NCBI GenBank assembly: GCA_021831025.1
Contig: JAKBNN010000051.1
Coordinates: forward strand, 1-33,446
Direction of reading: 5' to 3'
Source of the DNA: a bacterium
GTDB lineage: Bacteria; SZUA-79; Acidulodesulfobacterales; Acidulodesulfobacteraceae
Length of the DNA: 33,446 bases
Every line of letters starts with the position of its first letter. Positions within the stretch are counted from its first letter, which is position 1. The notes below the pieces were generated by a model. It did not search any database. It was not told the origin of the DNA and was given only the letters and a program-made list of their open reading frames with translations. The position numbers were made by a program, and so were the translations under genes. This document shows positions 15,929 through 23,016 of the stretch, piece after piece.

Positions 15929-16777
15929 ATGAAAAAAGACCTTCCAAAAATAGATGAGCATAATTTTCCTATCATTTTTAAACATCTTACCTATTTCATA
16001 AAGGATGAGGTTTTAAAAACAGGGATAAATAAGGTTGTATTGGGGCTTTCGGGCGGCATCGATTCTGCCGCAGCCTGCTATCTTGCTTCGGCTGCTCTGG
16101 GCAAAGATAATGTTGCCGCCTTGCTTATGCCATACAAAAGCAGCGCTAAGTCAAGTTTGGGAGATGCCATGAAGGCGGTTAAGGCGCTCGGTATTTCTTA
16201 TTATATAATCGATATTACAAAACAGATAGACGATTATTTTCAGGCAGAAAAAGACGGCGCCCGGGTTAATGACATTAAAGTTAGAATGGGAAATAAAATG
16301 TCAAGGGAAAGGATGTCCATTTTATATGATTATTCGTATAAACTTAAGTCTTTGGTGCTTGGAACAAGCAATAAATCGGAGCTTTTATTGGGTTACGGCA
16401 CAATTTACGGGGATATGGCATCCGCTTTAAATCCTATCGGGGATATTTATAAGACGCAGATATATCAACTTGCCGCATTATTGGGCATTCCTAACAGCAT
16501 AATGACAAAACCGCCTTCGGCAGATTTATGGCTGGGGCAGTCGGATGAATCAGAGTTGGGCTTTACTTATGAGGCTGCCGACAGCATAATGTACCTTTTG
16601 ATAGATAAAATGTATAAACCTGAAGTGGTTGTCTCTCTTGGTTATAATGCAGGTATTGTAAATGCCGTCTATAGCAGAATAAAAAAATCGCAGTATAAAA
16701 GACGTATGCCTTTAATAGCCAAAGTATCCGAACGCACAATAAATATAGACTTTAGGTATTTAAGGGACTGGTCTTAA
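15929..16777 (+). CDS. nadE: NAD+ synthetase, synthetase domain only
   Basis: It forms NAD+ from deamido-NAD+ and ammonia using ATP. The 282-residue protein carries the pyrophosphatase P-loop LGLSGGIDSAAA (SGGIDS at 41-46), VLGTSNKSELLLGYGT, and KPPSADLWLGQSDE, all typical of NadE. It lacks its own glutaminase domain, which is supplied by the nitrilase gene 5 bases upstream. rsmI begins one base after its stop codon, so the three genes are one transcript. Confidence 0.95.
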   Translation: MKKDLPKIDEHNFPIIFKHLTYFIKDEVLKTGINKVVLGLSGGIDSAAACYLASAALGKDNVAALLMPYKSSAKSSLGDAMKAVKALGISYYIIDITKQIDDYFQAEKDGARVNDIKVRMGNKMSRERMSILYDYSYKLKSLVLGTSNKSELLLGYGTIYGDMASALNPIGDIYKTQIYQLAALLGIPNSIMTKPPSADLWLGQSDESELGFTYEAADSIMYLLIDKMYKPEVVVSLGYNAGIVNAVYSRIKKSQYKRRMPLIAKVSERTINIDFRYLRDWS

Positions 16778-16778
16778 A

Positions 16779-17501
16779 ATGCCCGCCCTATATATTATTG
16801 CAACTCCGATCGGCAATCTCGAAGACATTACCATAAGAGCGCTTAAGGTAATGAGGCAGGTCGATTTTATTGCCTGCGAAGACACAAGAAAAACAAGAAT
16901 ACTGACTTCGCGCTACCATATAAAAACCCGTTTAATCCCTTATCACGAATATAATAAAAAGCCGGCGGCGGACGGCATTGTTGCGAATATAATAAAAGGA
17001 AAAGATGTTGCCTTAGTAAGCGAGGCGGGAACCCCCTTAATATCGGACCCGGGTTCGTATTTAGTGAGATTATGCGTAGAAAAGGGCATTAAGGTTATTC
17101 CAATACCTGGCCCCTCAAGCGTTTTAAGCGCTATTTCGGCAAGCGGCCTCGATGTCTCCGAGTTTACATTTATAGGGTTTTTGCCAAAGAAAGCAGGCAA
17201 ACGAAAAAAACTTTTAGCTAAACTTAAAGAGGAAAAGAGGGTTTTTATTGTCTTTGAGCCGGGAAGGAGTGTAGAAAAATTACTCGAAGATATTATGGAA
17301 ATATTAGGAAATATAAGAATTTGCTATGCTAAAGAGTTGACCAAGGTTTATGAATTCGTAAAAACCCGGGATTTAAAAACATTAATAGAAGAAATTAAAA
17401 GCAGTCCCGAGCTTTTAAAAGGGGAAATCACCTTAGTTATAGAGCCTTTGCCTTTAAGCGCCGGCCCCCGCAAAACCGATTTTGACGGAGTTGTTTATTA
17501 A
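16779..17501 (+). CDS. rsmI: 16S rRNA 2'-O-ribose methyltransferase (C1402), RsmI
   Basis: It methylates the ribose of C1402 in 16S rRNA using S-adenosylmethionine. The 240-residue protein has the tetrapyrrole-methylase-fold start LYIIATPIGNLEDIT, FIACEDTRKT, SEAGTPLISDPG, IPGPSSVLSA, and FTFIGFLPKK. Two blocks deviate slightly: the usual VSDAGTP reads VSEAGTP, and the usual YESPHR block reads FEPGRS. The overall assignment is firm. It ends 11 bases before the convergent acylphosphatase gene, with no obvious terminator in the gap. Confidence 0.94.
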   Translation: MPALYIIATPIGNLEDITIRALKVMRQVDFIACEDTRKTRILTSRYHIKTRLIPYHEYNKKPAADGIVANIIKGKDVALVSEAGTPLISDPGSYLVRLCVEKGIKVIPIPGPSSVLSAISASGLDVSEFTFIGFLPKKAGKRKKLLAKLKEEKRVFIVFEPGRSVEKLLEDIMEILGNIRICYAKELTKVYEFVKTRDLKTLIEEIKSSPELLKGEITLVIEPLPLSAGPRKTDFDGVVY

Positions 17502-17512
17502 ATTTTATGTTT

Positions 17513-17791
17513 TTACCTGATAACCTTAAAATCCTTAAAGTTTGACAGGCTTTCCTGTTCATAAAGTTTAACTTCTTTTACTCTTGAAGAAGGCGGGCCT
17601 ATATGAACCGTTGCAACCATTTCTTTTATCCTGTCTTCCTCGCCTTCGAAAAAAGCCTCTACATGACCGTCACGGGTATTCTTGACATAGCCTTTTATGC
17701 CGATTCTATCTGCCTCAAGCTTGGTGAAATTTCTAAAATTAACTCCCTGAACAATGCCTTTTATTATGACCCTGTATGATTTTGCCGTCAT
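17513..17791 (-). CDS. acyP: Acylphosphatase
   Basis: It hydrolyses carboxyl-phosphate bonds in small acyl-phosphates. The 92-residue protein has the whole family core: GIVQGVNFRNF with catalytic Arg near residue 20, GIKGYVKNTRDGHVEAFFEG with the catalytic Asn, and the C-terminal strand FKDFKVIR. It is the last gene of the minus-strand ribosomal/ffh run and lies 28 bases after the phasin-like gene. Confidence 0.93.
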   Translation of the reverse strand: MTAKSYRVIIKGIVQGVNFRNFTKLEADRIGIKGYVKNTRDGHVEAFFEGEEDRIKEMVATVHIGPPSSRVKEVKLYEQESLSNFKDFKVIR

Positions 17792-17819
17792 CTTTGCTAT
17801 GTATAAACCGGTATTTTTC

Positions 17820-18152
17820 TCAATCCGTATGTTTTTTGATATGGGATAATTTGTGAACTTTTTCTTCCAGAGTTTTTATCTGTTCTTTTAATTCTTTAAT
17901 TTCCGAGCTGCGGGCAATATCAGCCTTGCTCATGGCTTTTTTAATGGATTCATCGACTAAAGCGGAAAGCTTTGCCTTGTTTGAATCATACACTGTTTTC
18001 ATTTTTTTTGAAAAATTTTCGGCCTCTTTTTTTCCAAAGTTTTGGTTAACGATAAACTCATCCAGTATCTTTTGAAATCTACCTTCCGTTGTCGTAAGAA
18101 CCGAACCGATAAATTCGGCAAATTTATCAAGCGGCGTTTTGGGATTTTCCAT
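17820..18152 (-). CDS. Phasin-like coiled-coil protein
   Basis: A 110-residue, strongly charged helical protein with no signal peptide or membrane segment. Residues 80-108 form a leucine-rich coiled coil (IKELKEQIKTLEEKVHKL). The N-terminal half (FAEFIGSVLTTTEGRFQKILDEFI) resembles the phasin or polyhydroxyalkanoate-granule superfamily seen in deltaproteobacteria. It has a good GGGGG ribosome site 7-8 bases before the ATG, at 18152 on the minus strand. It follows rplS across a 115-base AT-rich gap, so it may have its own promoter. No PHA synthase is in the window, and a role in storage granules is not supported by context. It could equally be a small scaffold or chaperone-like protein. Confidence 0.6.
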   Translation of the reverse strand: MENPKTPLDKFAEFIGSVLTTTEGRFQKILDEFIVNQNFGKKEAENFSKKMKTVYDSNKAKLSALVDESIKKAMSKADIARSSEIKELKEQIKTLEEKVHKLSHIKKHTD

Positions 18153-18267
18153 TTAAAGCCCCCTTTTTAAATATTAACTTGATATAATATTATATAATAT
18201 GGATATTATGTAATATAGTATGATTGTATCACTAAATATTTTAAAAAGTTTTACCGGTTAATTAATA

Positions 18268-18624
18268 TTAATTATTATTAATCGTGTCGAGCCTTTCTAT
18301 TTTAGCTTCCTTGCCTTTTTTCTTTCTCAAATAATAAAGCTTAGCCCTTCTAACCTTTCCGCGATAAAGAAGTTCGATCTTGTCGATTAAAGGCGAGTTG
18401 ACTAAAAAAGTCTTTTCTACGCCTACGCCATAAGAATTTTTCCTGACAGTGAACGAAGAACGCAGGCCGCTTCCTTTTCTTGCGATAACGACTCCTTCGA
18501 AAACCTGGACCCTTTCCTTATCCCCCTCTTTAATCTTTTGATAAACCTTAACCGTATCGCCGGACTTAAAAACGGGGGTATCGGTTTTTATGGACGAATT
18601 TTCAATCTTTTCAACGATATTCAT
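18268..18624 (-). CDS. rplS: 50S ribosomal protein L19
   Basis: A component of the large ribosomal subunit near the 30S interface. The 118-residue protein shows the family blocks [48 protein letters not shown] and [17 protein letters not shown]. It sits 63 bases after trmD in the classic rpsP-rimM-trmD-rplS order. The terminal asparagine run is unremarkable. Confidence 0.97.
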   Translation of the reverse strand: MNIVEKIENSSIKTDTPVFKSGDTVKVYQKIKEGDKERVQVFEGVVIARKGSGLRSSFTVRKNSYGVGVEKTFLVNSPLIDKIELLYRGKVRRAKLYYLRKKKGKEAKIERLDTINNN

Positions 18625-18687
18625 TTAAGACTCCTTATTTTTATTAATTTTATTTTAAAAATAGGTATTTTAATATAATATCCATAA

Positions 18688-19464
18688 CTAATCAACTGAT
18701 TTTTTATCCGCCTTACGGTTAACTAAATCAGGCCTGTTTTCCATGGTCTTTTTAAACGCGTTATCTAATCTCCAATCGTTAATTAGTTTATGGTTTCCGC
18801 CGAGCAAAACCTCAGGAACGGTAAGATTGTTTATAGCCCTGGGTTTTGTATATTGCGGATATTCAAGCCCGGACTTATATTCTTCCGAAAAGCTTTCTTC
18901 GGTAAGAGATTCAAAATTTCCCAAAAAATTTTCAAAATACCTGCAAACAGCTTCAATTAAAACAATGGATGCAATCTCTCCGCCTGATAATACAAAATCG
19001 CCGATGGATATTTCCAATGCGGATGTTAATTCCGCAACCCTTGCATCTATTCCCTCGTACCTTCCGCATATAACTATCATATGATTGTAGTTTGAAATTT
19101 CCTTTGCGGCTTTTGAATTAAGGAGTTTTCCCGATGCGGACATTATAACGGTAATTAAATTATTTTCGCCGGCGAACGGATATTTTAATTTATATTCGGC
19201 TTTTGCAGATTCATAAGCTTCCAAAATAGGATAAGCCATTAAGAGTTGTCCCGCTCCCCCGCCATAAATTTTATCGTCAACCCTTTTATGTTTATCTTTA
19301 GAAAAATCCCTCGGGTTGATAATGTTAATCTCCATAACGCCGTTTTTTATCGCTCTGCTAATCAACCCGGTATTAATAAATGAGGTAAAGTACTCGGGCA
19401 TTATCGAGATTATATCGATTACCCTTTTAGTCCGGCATGTTTGAACATCAAGCTTTTTATTCAT
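18688..19464 (-). CDS. trmD: tRNA (guanine-N1)-methyltransferase
   Basis: It methylates G37 of tRNAs with a G at position 36, protecting the reading frame. The 258-residue SPOUT protein has HKRVDDKIYGGGAGQLL, VICGRYEGIDARVAE and SIGDFVLSGGEIASIVL, the knot and active-site blocks. The start at 19464 gives 14 residues ahead of the usual first strand (VIDIISIMPEYF); no better start codon is present, so either a short extension is real or a non-canonical start is used. It begins 15 bases after the rimM stop. Confidence 0.95.
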   Translation of the reverse strand: MNKKLDVQTCRTKRVIDIISIMPEYFTSFINTGLISRAIKNGVMEINIINPRDFSKDKHKRVDDKIYGGGAGQLLMAYPILEAYESAKAEYKLKYPFAGENNLITVIMSASGKLLNSKAAKEISNYNHMIVICGRYEGIDARVAELTSALEISIGDFVLSGGEIASIVLIEAVCRYFENFLGNFESLTEESFSEEYKSGLEYPQYTKPRAINNLTVPEVLLGGNHKLINDWRLDNAFKKTMENRPDLVNRKADKKSVD

Positions 19465-19479
19465 TTTGCTCAGATTTTT

Positions 19480-19977
19480 TTAGATTTTATAATTTTCTTC
19501 GTTTTTTACGATAATTATATTATTATAATCTACCCTGAGAATATTTTCATCCGTCATTGGAATCAGATATGTTCCTCCGGTGGATTTTATTTCTATTATG
19601 TCTGTGTCGCCCCGATAAACCTCCGTAACGGTTCCGATATTTTCATTTTTACTGTTATAGCAGTTTAAATTAATCAAGTCGAAAATTAAATATTCATTCT
19701 TATCAAGGGTTATATCGGTTTTTTTTATAAAAACCCGCTTTTTTTTAAAACTTAAAGCGTCGTCCCTCGAATGAGAATCGTAAGGCTTTATAAGGAAGCC
19801 CTTATTTACGGGTCTGATTTTTTCTACTTTAAGCCGCTCATAAGCATTGCCTTTTTTAATGAATAAAGGTATGTCCGCCGAAAATGCTTCGGTATCAGGG
19901 TTATATGGTATAAATAAAAGCTCGCCGTTTATTCCGTGCGGTTTGACAAATTCCCCGACGCCGATATAATCGTTCAT
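19480..19977 (-). CDS. rimM: Ribosome maturation factor RimM
   Basis: It helps mature the 16S 3' domain head by binding ribosomal protein S19. The 165-residue protein has the N-terminal VGEFVKPHGINGELLF block and a PRC-barrel C-terminal half (GTVTEVYRGDTDIIEIKS, then YLIPMTDENI). The first residues overlap the end of rpsP by 4 bases (ATGA), indicating coupled translation. A khpA-type KH gene, often found between rpsP and rimM, is absent. Confidence 0.93.
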   Translation of the reverse strand: MNDYIGVGEFVKPHGINGELLFIPYNPDTEAFSADIPLFIKKGNAYERLKVEKIRPVNKGFLIKPYDSHSRDDALSFKKKRVFIKKTDITLDKNEYLIFDLINLNCYNSKNENIGTVTEVYRGDTDIIEIKSTGGTYLIPMTDENILRVDYNNIIIVKNEENYKI

Positions 19978-20213
19978 TTCCCTTGTTTTTTCAATAAAGA
20001 CATAACCGTATCGCTTGGTTTAGCGCCAAGGCTTATCCATTTGTCGAACTTATCTCTGTCAACCTTAAATTGTAAGGTATTCGAGCAGGGATTATATGTA
20101 CCCAGTATTTCTATGAATTTTTTTTGAACGGCTTTTTCGCCGGAAGCCGCCACAATCCTGTAAAATGGTTTTTTGTGGGAGCCGATTCTTGCAAGTCTGA
20201 TTTTTACTGCCAT
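19974..20213 (-). CDS. rpsP: 30S ribosomal protein S16
   Basis: A small-subunit protein of 79 residues with the family start MAVKIRLARIGSHKKPFYRIV, given here as KIRLARIGSHKKPFYRIV, then LGTYNP and DKWISLGAKPSDTV. GGAG lies a few bases before the ATG at 20213. It follows ffh after 88 bases and overlaps rimM by 4 bases. Confidence 0.97.
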   Translation of the reverse strand: MAVKIRLARIGSHKKPFYRIVAASGEKAVQKKFIEILGTYNPCSNTLQFKVDRDKFDKWISLGAKPSDTVMSLLKKQGK

Positions 20214-20301
20214 CTAAAATCTCCTTTGTTTTGTTAAAGTTAAAAGTTTTGATAATTATAATTATTGATGATTACCGTTATTAATGCGATTAAATAAAAA
20301 A

Positions 20302-21672
20302 TTAAAGATTATTGAACATATTTTTGATACCGCCGATATTTTTCAAATTTCTAAGCGAACCTAATTTCCCGCCCTTAAATGATTTCATCATTTTTTTTAC
20401 TTCTTCGAATTTGTTTATAAATATATTTACATCGTTGACCGAAGTACCGCTTCCCGCGGAAATTCTCTTTCTGCGGCCGCCGTTGAGTATTGCGGGGTTA
20501 AGCCGTTCCTTTTCCGTCATCGAGTTTATGATAGCGTTTATTTTTTTAAATTCTTTTTCGGCGGCTTCAGGGTTGAACTTGTCCTTTATTTTGGAAAAAC
20601 CGGGTATCATCGAGGCAATCTGACCGACGCCGCCTATCTTAGAAACCATTTTTAGCTGTTCGGCAAAATCTTTAACCGTAAAATCTTTTTTATTAAGGCT
20701 TTCTTCTATGGCTTTTGCCGATTTTTCGTCCACGACGTTATGGGCTTTTTCGATGAGGCTCATAACATCGCCCATGCCGAGTATCCTGCCTGCTATCCTT
20801 TCTCCGTAAAAGGGTTCGAAATCGCTTAATTTCTCGCCGACGCCTATAAATTTTATCGGTTTATCCACGGTTTTTTTGATGGAAAGAGCGGCACCGCCCC
20901 TGGAATCGCCGTCAACCTTGGTAAGAACAACCCCTGTTATGCCTATCGCCTCGTTAAATGTTTTTGCAACAGTAACGGCGCTCTGGCCAAGCATAGAATC
21001 GGCGACGAAAAGTATTTCATTAGGGTTAAATTTGTTTTTGAGGGTTTTTAATTCTTCCATCAAAGGCTCGTCGATTTCAAGGCGTCCAGCCGTGTCTATT
21101 ATCAGTGTATCGTAAGCATGCTTTTCGGCGATTTCTAAGGCGTTTTTGACTATTTCTTCGGGTTTCTGCGTAATCCCGCCGTCCTTTTCCGGGGTTTCGT
21201 AAACCGGAATGTTTATACTTGCGCCGATTTTTTTAAGTTGAAGAACGGCGGCAGGTCTATAGACATCCGCGGGAACGAGATAAACGCTCCGCTTTAACCC
21301 CCGCAAATAGAGGGCAAGTTTTCCGGCGGTCGTAGTCTTACCCGAACCCTGAAGACCGGCGAGCATAATGACGACAGGCGGCTTAGCTTTAATATTAAGG
21401 GGTTCGTGGCCGCCGAGAAGGCTTGTCAGCTCGTCGTGTATAATTTTAATTATCTGCTGGGACGGCGTAAGACTGTCCATAACCTTTTCGCCGACAGCCT
21501 TGTTCTTGACCGATTCGATAAATTCCTTGACTATGAGGTAGTTTACATCGGCTTCGAGCAGGGACAGCCTGACCTCTTTGAGAGCGTCCTCGATATTTTT
21601 CTCGGAAAGCTTCCCATACCCGCGAAGGTTTTTAAATACCTTTTCTAATTTTAAGCTAAGTCCGTCAAACAT
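20302..21672 (-). CDS. ffh: Signal recognition particle protein Ffh
   Basis: This GTPase binds 4.5S RNA and signal sequences of nascent membrane proteins, then docks with FtsY. The 456-residue protein has an N-terminal helical domain (1-90), the G1 loop GLQGSGKT (106-113), DTAGR, and TKVDGDSRGGAAL in the G domain. The methionine-rich M domain carries the RNA-binding GGRRKRISAGSG block. It heads the ffh-rpsP-rimM-trmD-rplS run, downstream of a near-consensus promoter on the minus strand. No 4.5S RNA gene is recognised nearby. Confidence 0.97.
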   Translation of the reverse strand: MFDGLSLKLEKVFKNLRGYGKLSEKNIEDALKEVRLSLLEADVNYLIVKEFIESVKNKAVGEKVMDSLTPSQQIIKIIHDELTSLLGGHEPLNIKAKPPVVIMLAGLQGSGKTTTAGKLALYLRGLKRSVYLVPADVYRPAAVLQLKKIGASINIPVYETPEKDGGITQKPEEIVKNALEIAEKHAYDTLIIDTAGRLEIDEPLMEELKTLKNKFNPNEILFVADSMLGQSAVTVAKTFNEAIGITGVVLTKVDGDSRGGAALSIKKTVDKPIKFIGVGEKLSDFEPFYGERIAGRILGMGDVMSLIEKAHNVVDEKSAKAIEESLNKKDFTVKDFAEQLKMVSKIGGVGQIASMIPGFSKIKDKFNPEAAEKEFKKINAIINSMTEKERLNPAILNGGRRKRISAGSGTSVNDVNIFINKFEEVKKMMKSFKGGKLGSLRNLKNIGGIKNMFNNL

Positions 21673-21747
21673 GGTATATACTGAACAAGATTTATTTTTA
21701 GTAGTTTAAATTTAAGCGATTAAAATGTTTTTTGTTGTAAAGTTTTT

Positions 21748-21776
21748 ATTTTATTAGTTTTTGAAATTTTTGTCAA
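21748..21776 (-). promoter_or_regulatory. Near-consensus promoter of the ffh-rpsP operon
   Basis: On the minus strand, TTGACA (21776-21771) and TAAAAT (21753-21748) are separated by 17 bases. The predicted start near 21741 leaves a leader of about 70 bases before the ffh ATG at 21672. The -35 box directly abuts the half-copy inverted-repeat element. Confidence 0.65.
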
Positions 21777-21855
21777 TGTCATTCCCGCGAAAGCAGGAAT
21801 CCAGTGTTTTTAAACTATTGAGGTCAATTTATTGTTTTCTATCGGCAATTTTGGG
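21777..21855. mobile_element. Half-copy of the MITE-like element
   Basis: Bases 21778-21855 match 3604-3681 of the complete element at 71 of 78 positions. They include the GCGAAAGCAGGAATCCAG core and the terminal repeat TTTCTATCGGCAATTTTGGG (21836-21855), which is the exact reverse complement of the left end at 3516-3535. The other half is missing. The truncated edge touches the -35 box of the ffh promoter. Confidence 0.75.
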
Positions 21856-21874
21856 CAAGCTCCAAGGACAGATA

Positions 21875-21941
21875 GGTATGAACATACTTACCAGTATAAA
21901 AAAGCAACCAATAATGATAAGGGTGAGATTATGTTCGTACT
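21875..21941. repeat. Imperfect 18-bp hairpin between recR and ffh
   Basis: TATGAACATA (21877-21886) pairs with TATGTTCGTA (21930-21939), with one wobble pair, and the stem extends outward over two further bases. After a 2-base bulge, CTTACC (21887-21892) pairs with GGTGAG (21922-21927). The loop is 29 bases. There is no U-tract, so it is not a standard terminator. It may be a relic of a mobile element or a processing signal after recR. Confidence 0.45.
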
Positions 21942-21964
21942 TAAGGCTATGAGGACATCCAAAA

Positions 21965-22570
21965 TTATCCAAAGTTTTTTCTGTAGTTAATGGCTTCCGA
22001 AAGCGTGTCTTTGTCAACATATTCAAGGTCGGAACCTATCGGTATTCCCCTTGCCAGAGCGGTTATATGAACATTGTAAGGTGATAATATTTTTTGAATA
22101 TAAACCATAGTGGCTTCGCCGTTAGAATTGGGGTTTAGTGCAAGGATTATTTCCTCGAAGCCGCCCTGCTCCACCCTGAACGCAAGTTCTTTAAGTTTTA
22201 TATCCGAAGGGGTTATTCCCTCCAAAGGATTTATTAAGCCGTGGAGGACATGATAAAAGCCGTTAAAGTTGCCGCTTTTTTCGAATACATATATTATTTC
22301 CGGATTTTCCACGACGCATAATAATTTAGAGTTCCTAGAGGTATTTTTGCATATAGGGCAAAAATCTTCTCCGCTCAGATTAAAACAATTTTTGCAAAGT
22401 TTGATATTTTGTTTTCCATCTTTTATGGCATTTGCAAGGCTATATGCTACCGATTCGTTTTGGGATAATATGTAAAACGCAAGCCTTCTTGCGGATCTTT
22501 CGCCTATTCCGGGAAGTTTTTTAAAGGCGGACACAATATCTCTAATATAATCGGATTGATTAATCGACAT
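21965..22570 (-). CDS. recR: Recombination protein RecR
   Basis: It acts with RecF and RecO to load RecA on gapped DNA. The 201-residue protein has the helix-hairpin-helix LPGIGERSARRLAFYIL, a zinc finger CKNCFNLSGEDFCPIC with four cysteines, and a Toprim domain beginning LCVVENPEIIYVFE. It ends the classic dnaX-ybaB-recR operon, 41 bases after ybaB. Confidence 0.97.
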   Translation of the reverse strand: MSINQSDYIRDIVSAFKKLPGIGERSARRLAFYILSQNESVAYSLANAIKDGKQNIKLCKNCFNLSGEDFCPICKNTSRNSKLLCVVENPEIIYVFEKSGNFNGFYHVLHGLINPLEGITPSDIKLKELAFRVEQGGFEEIILALNPNSNGEATMVYIQKILSPYNVHITALARGIPIGSDLEYVDKDTLSEAINYRKNFG

Positions 22571-22611
22571 AAGTCTTGGATATAATTTAGATATAATATT
22601 GTTTTAAATTA

Positions 22612-22926
22612 TTAAAAAAGGCCGGGTAAGTTAAGTCCGCCTGTTAATTTGGACATTTCATTCGTAACCATATCTTTTGATTTATTAAGGGCTTCGTTAA
22701 TAGAGGCGACTATAAGGTCTTGAAGCATTTCGGCATCGTCGGGATTAATAACGGCTTTATCTATCGTTATGGATATAAGTTCCTGTTTTCCGTTCACTTT
22801 TGCCGTAACCATACCGCCGCCGGAGCTGGATTCGACAATTTTCGAACCGAGTTCTTCCTGCATTTTAAGCATATCCGATTGAAACTTTTGAGCTTGTTTT
22901 AACATTCCTGCCATATTTTTGGACAT
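22612..22926 (-). CDS. ybaB: YbaB/EbfC nucleoid-associated protein
   Basis: A 104-residue DNA-binding dimer. It has the family start MLKQAQKFQSDMLKMQEEL, the glycine-rich GGGMVTAKVNG block, and VINPDDAEMLQDLIVASINEALNK. A strong TGGAGGAATG ribosome site precedes the ATG. It lies between dnaX and recR, 90 bases after dnaX. The intervening AT-rich gap contains -10-like TATAAT strings, so an internal promoter is possible. Confidence 0.94.
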   Translation of the reverse strand: MSKNMAGMLKQAQKFQSDMLKMQEELGSKIVESSSGGGMVTAKVNGKQELISITIDKAVINPDDAEMLQDLIVASINEALNKSKDMVTNEMSKLTGGLNLPGLF

Positions 22927-23016
22927 TTTAACATTCCTCCAGATTTCTATTTGTGTTTATATTATATTATTCTATAATTTTTTTTAAAAAATAACAAGGC
23001 GGTTTCACTTTTTAGG

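Noticed and set aside
18153..18267. AT-rich palindromic stretch between rplS and the phasin-like gene
   Set aside because: The ATATTATATAATAT-type symmetry is expected in sequence this AT-rich. No terminator with a U-tract and no clear promoter pair could be assigned.
21829..22026. Minus-strand frame with a hydrophobic stretch between recR and ffh
   Set aside because: Its start lies inside recR and its end inside the half MITE-like element. The hydrophobic run is probably a by-product of the AT-rich hairpin.
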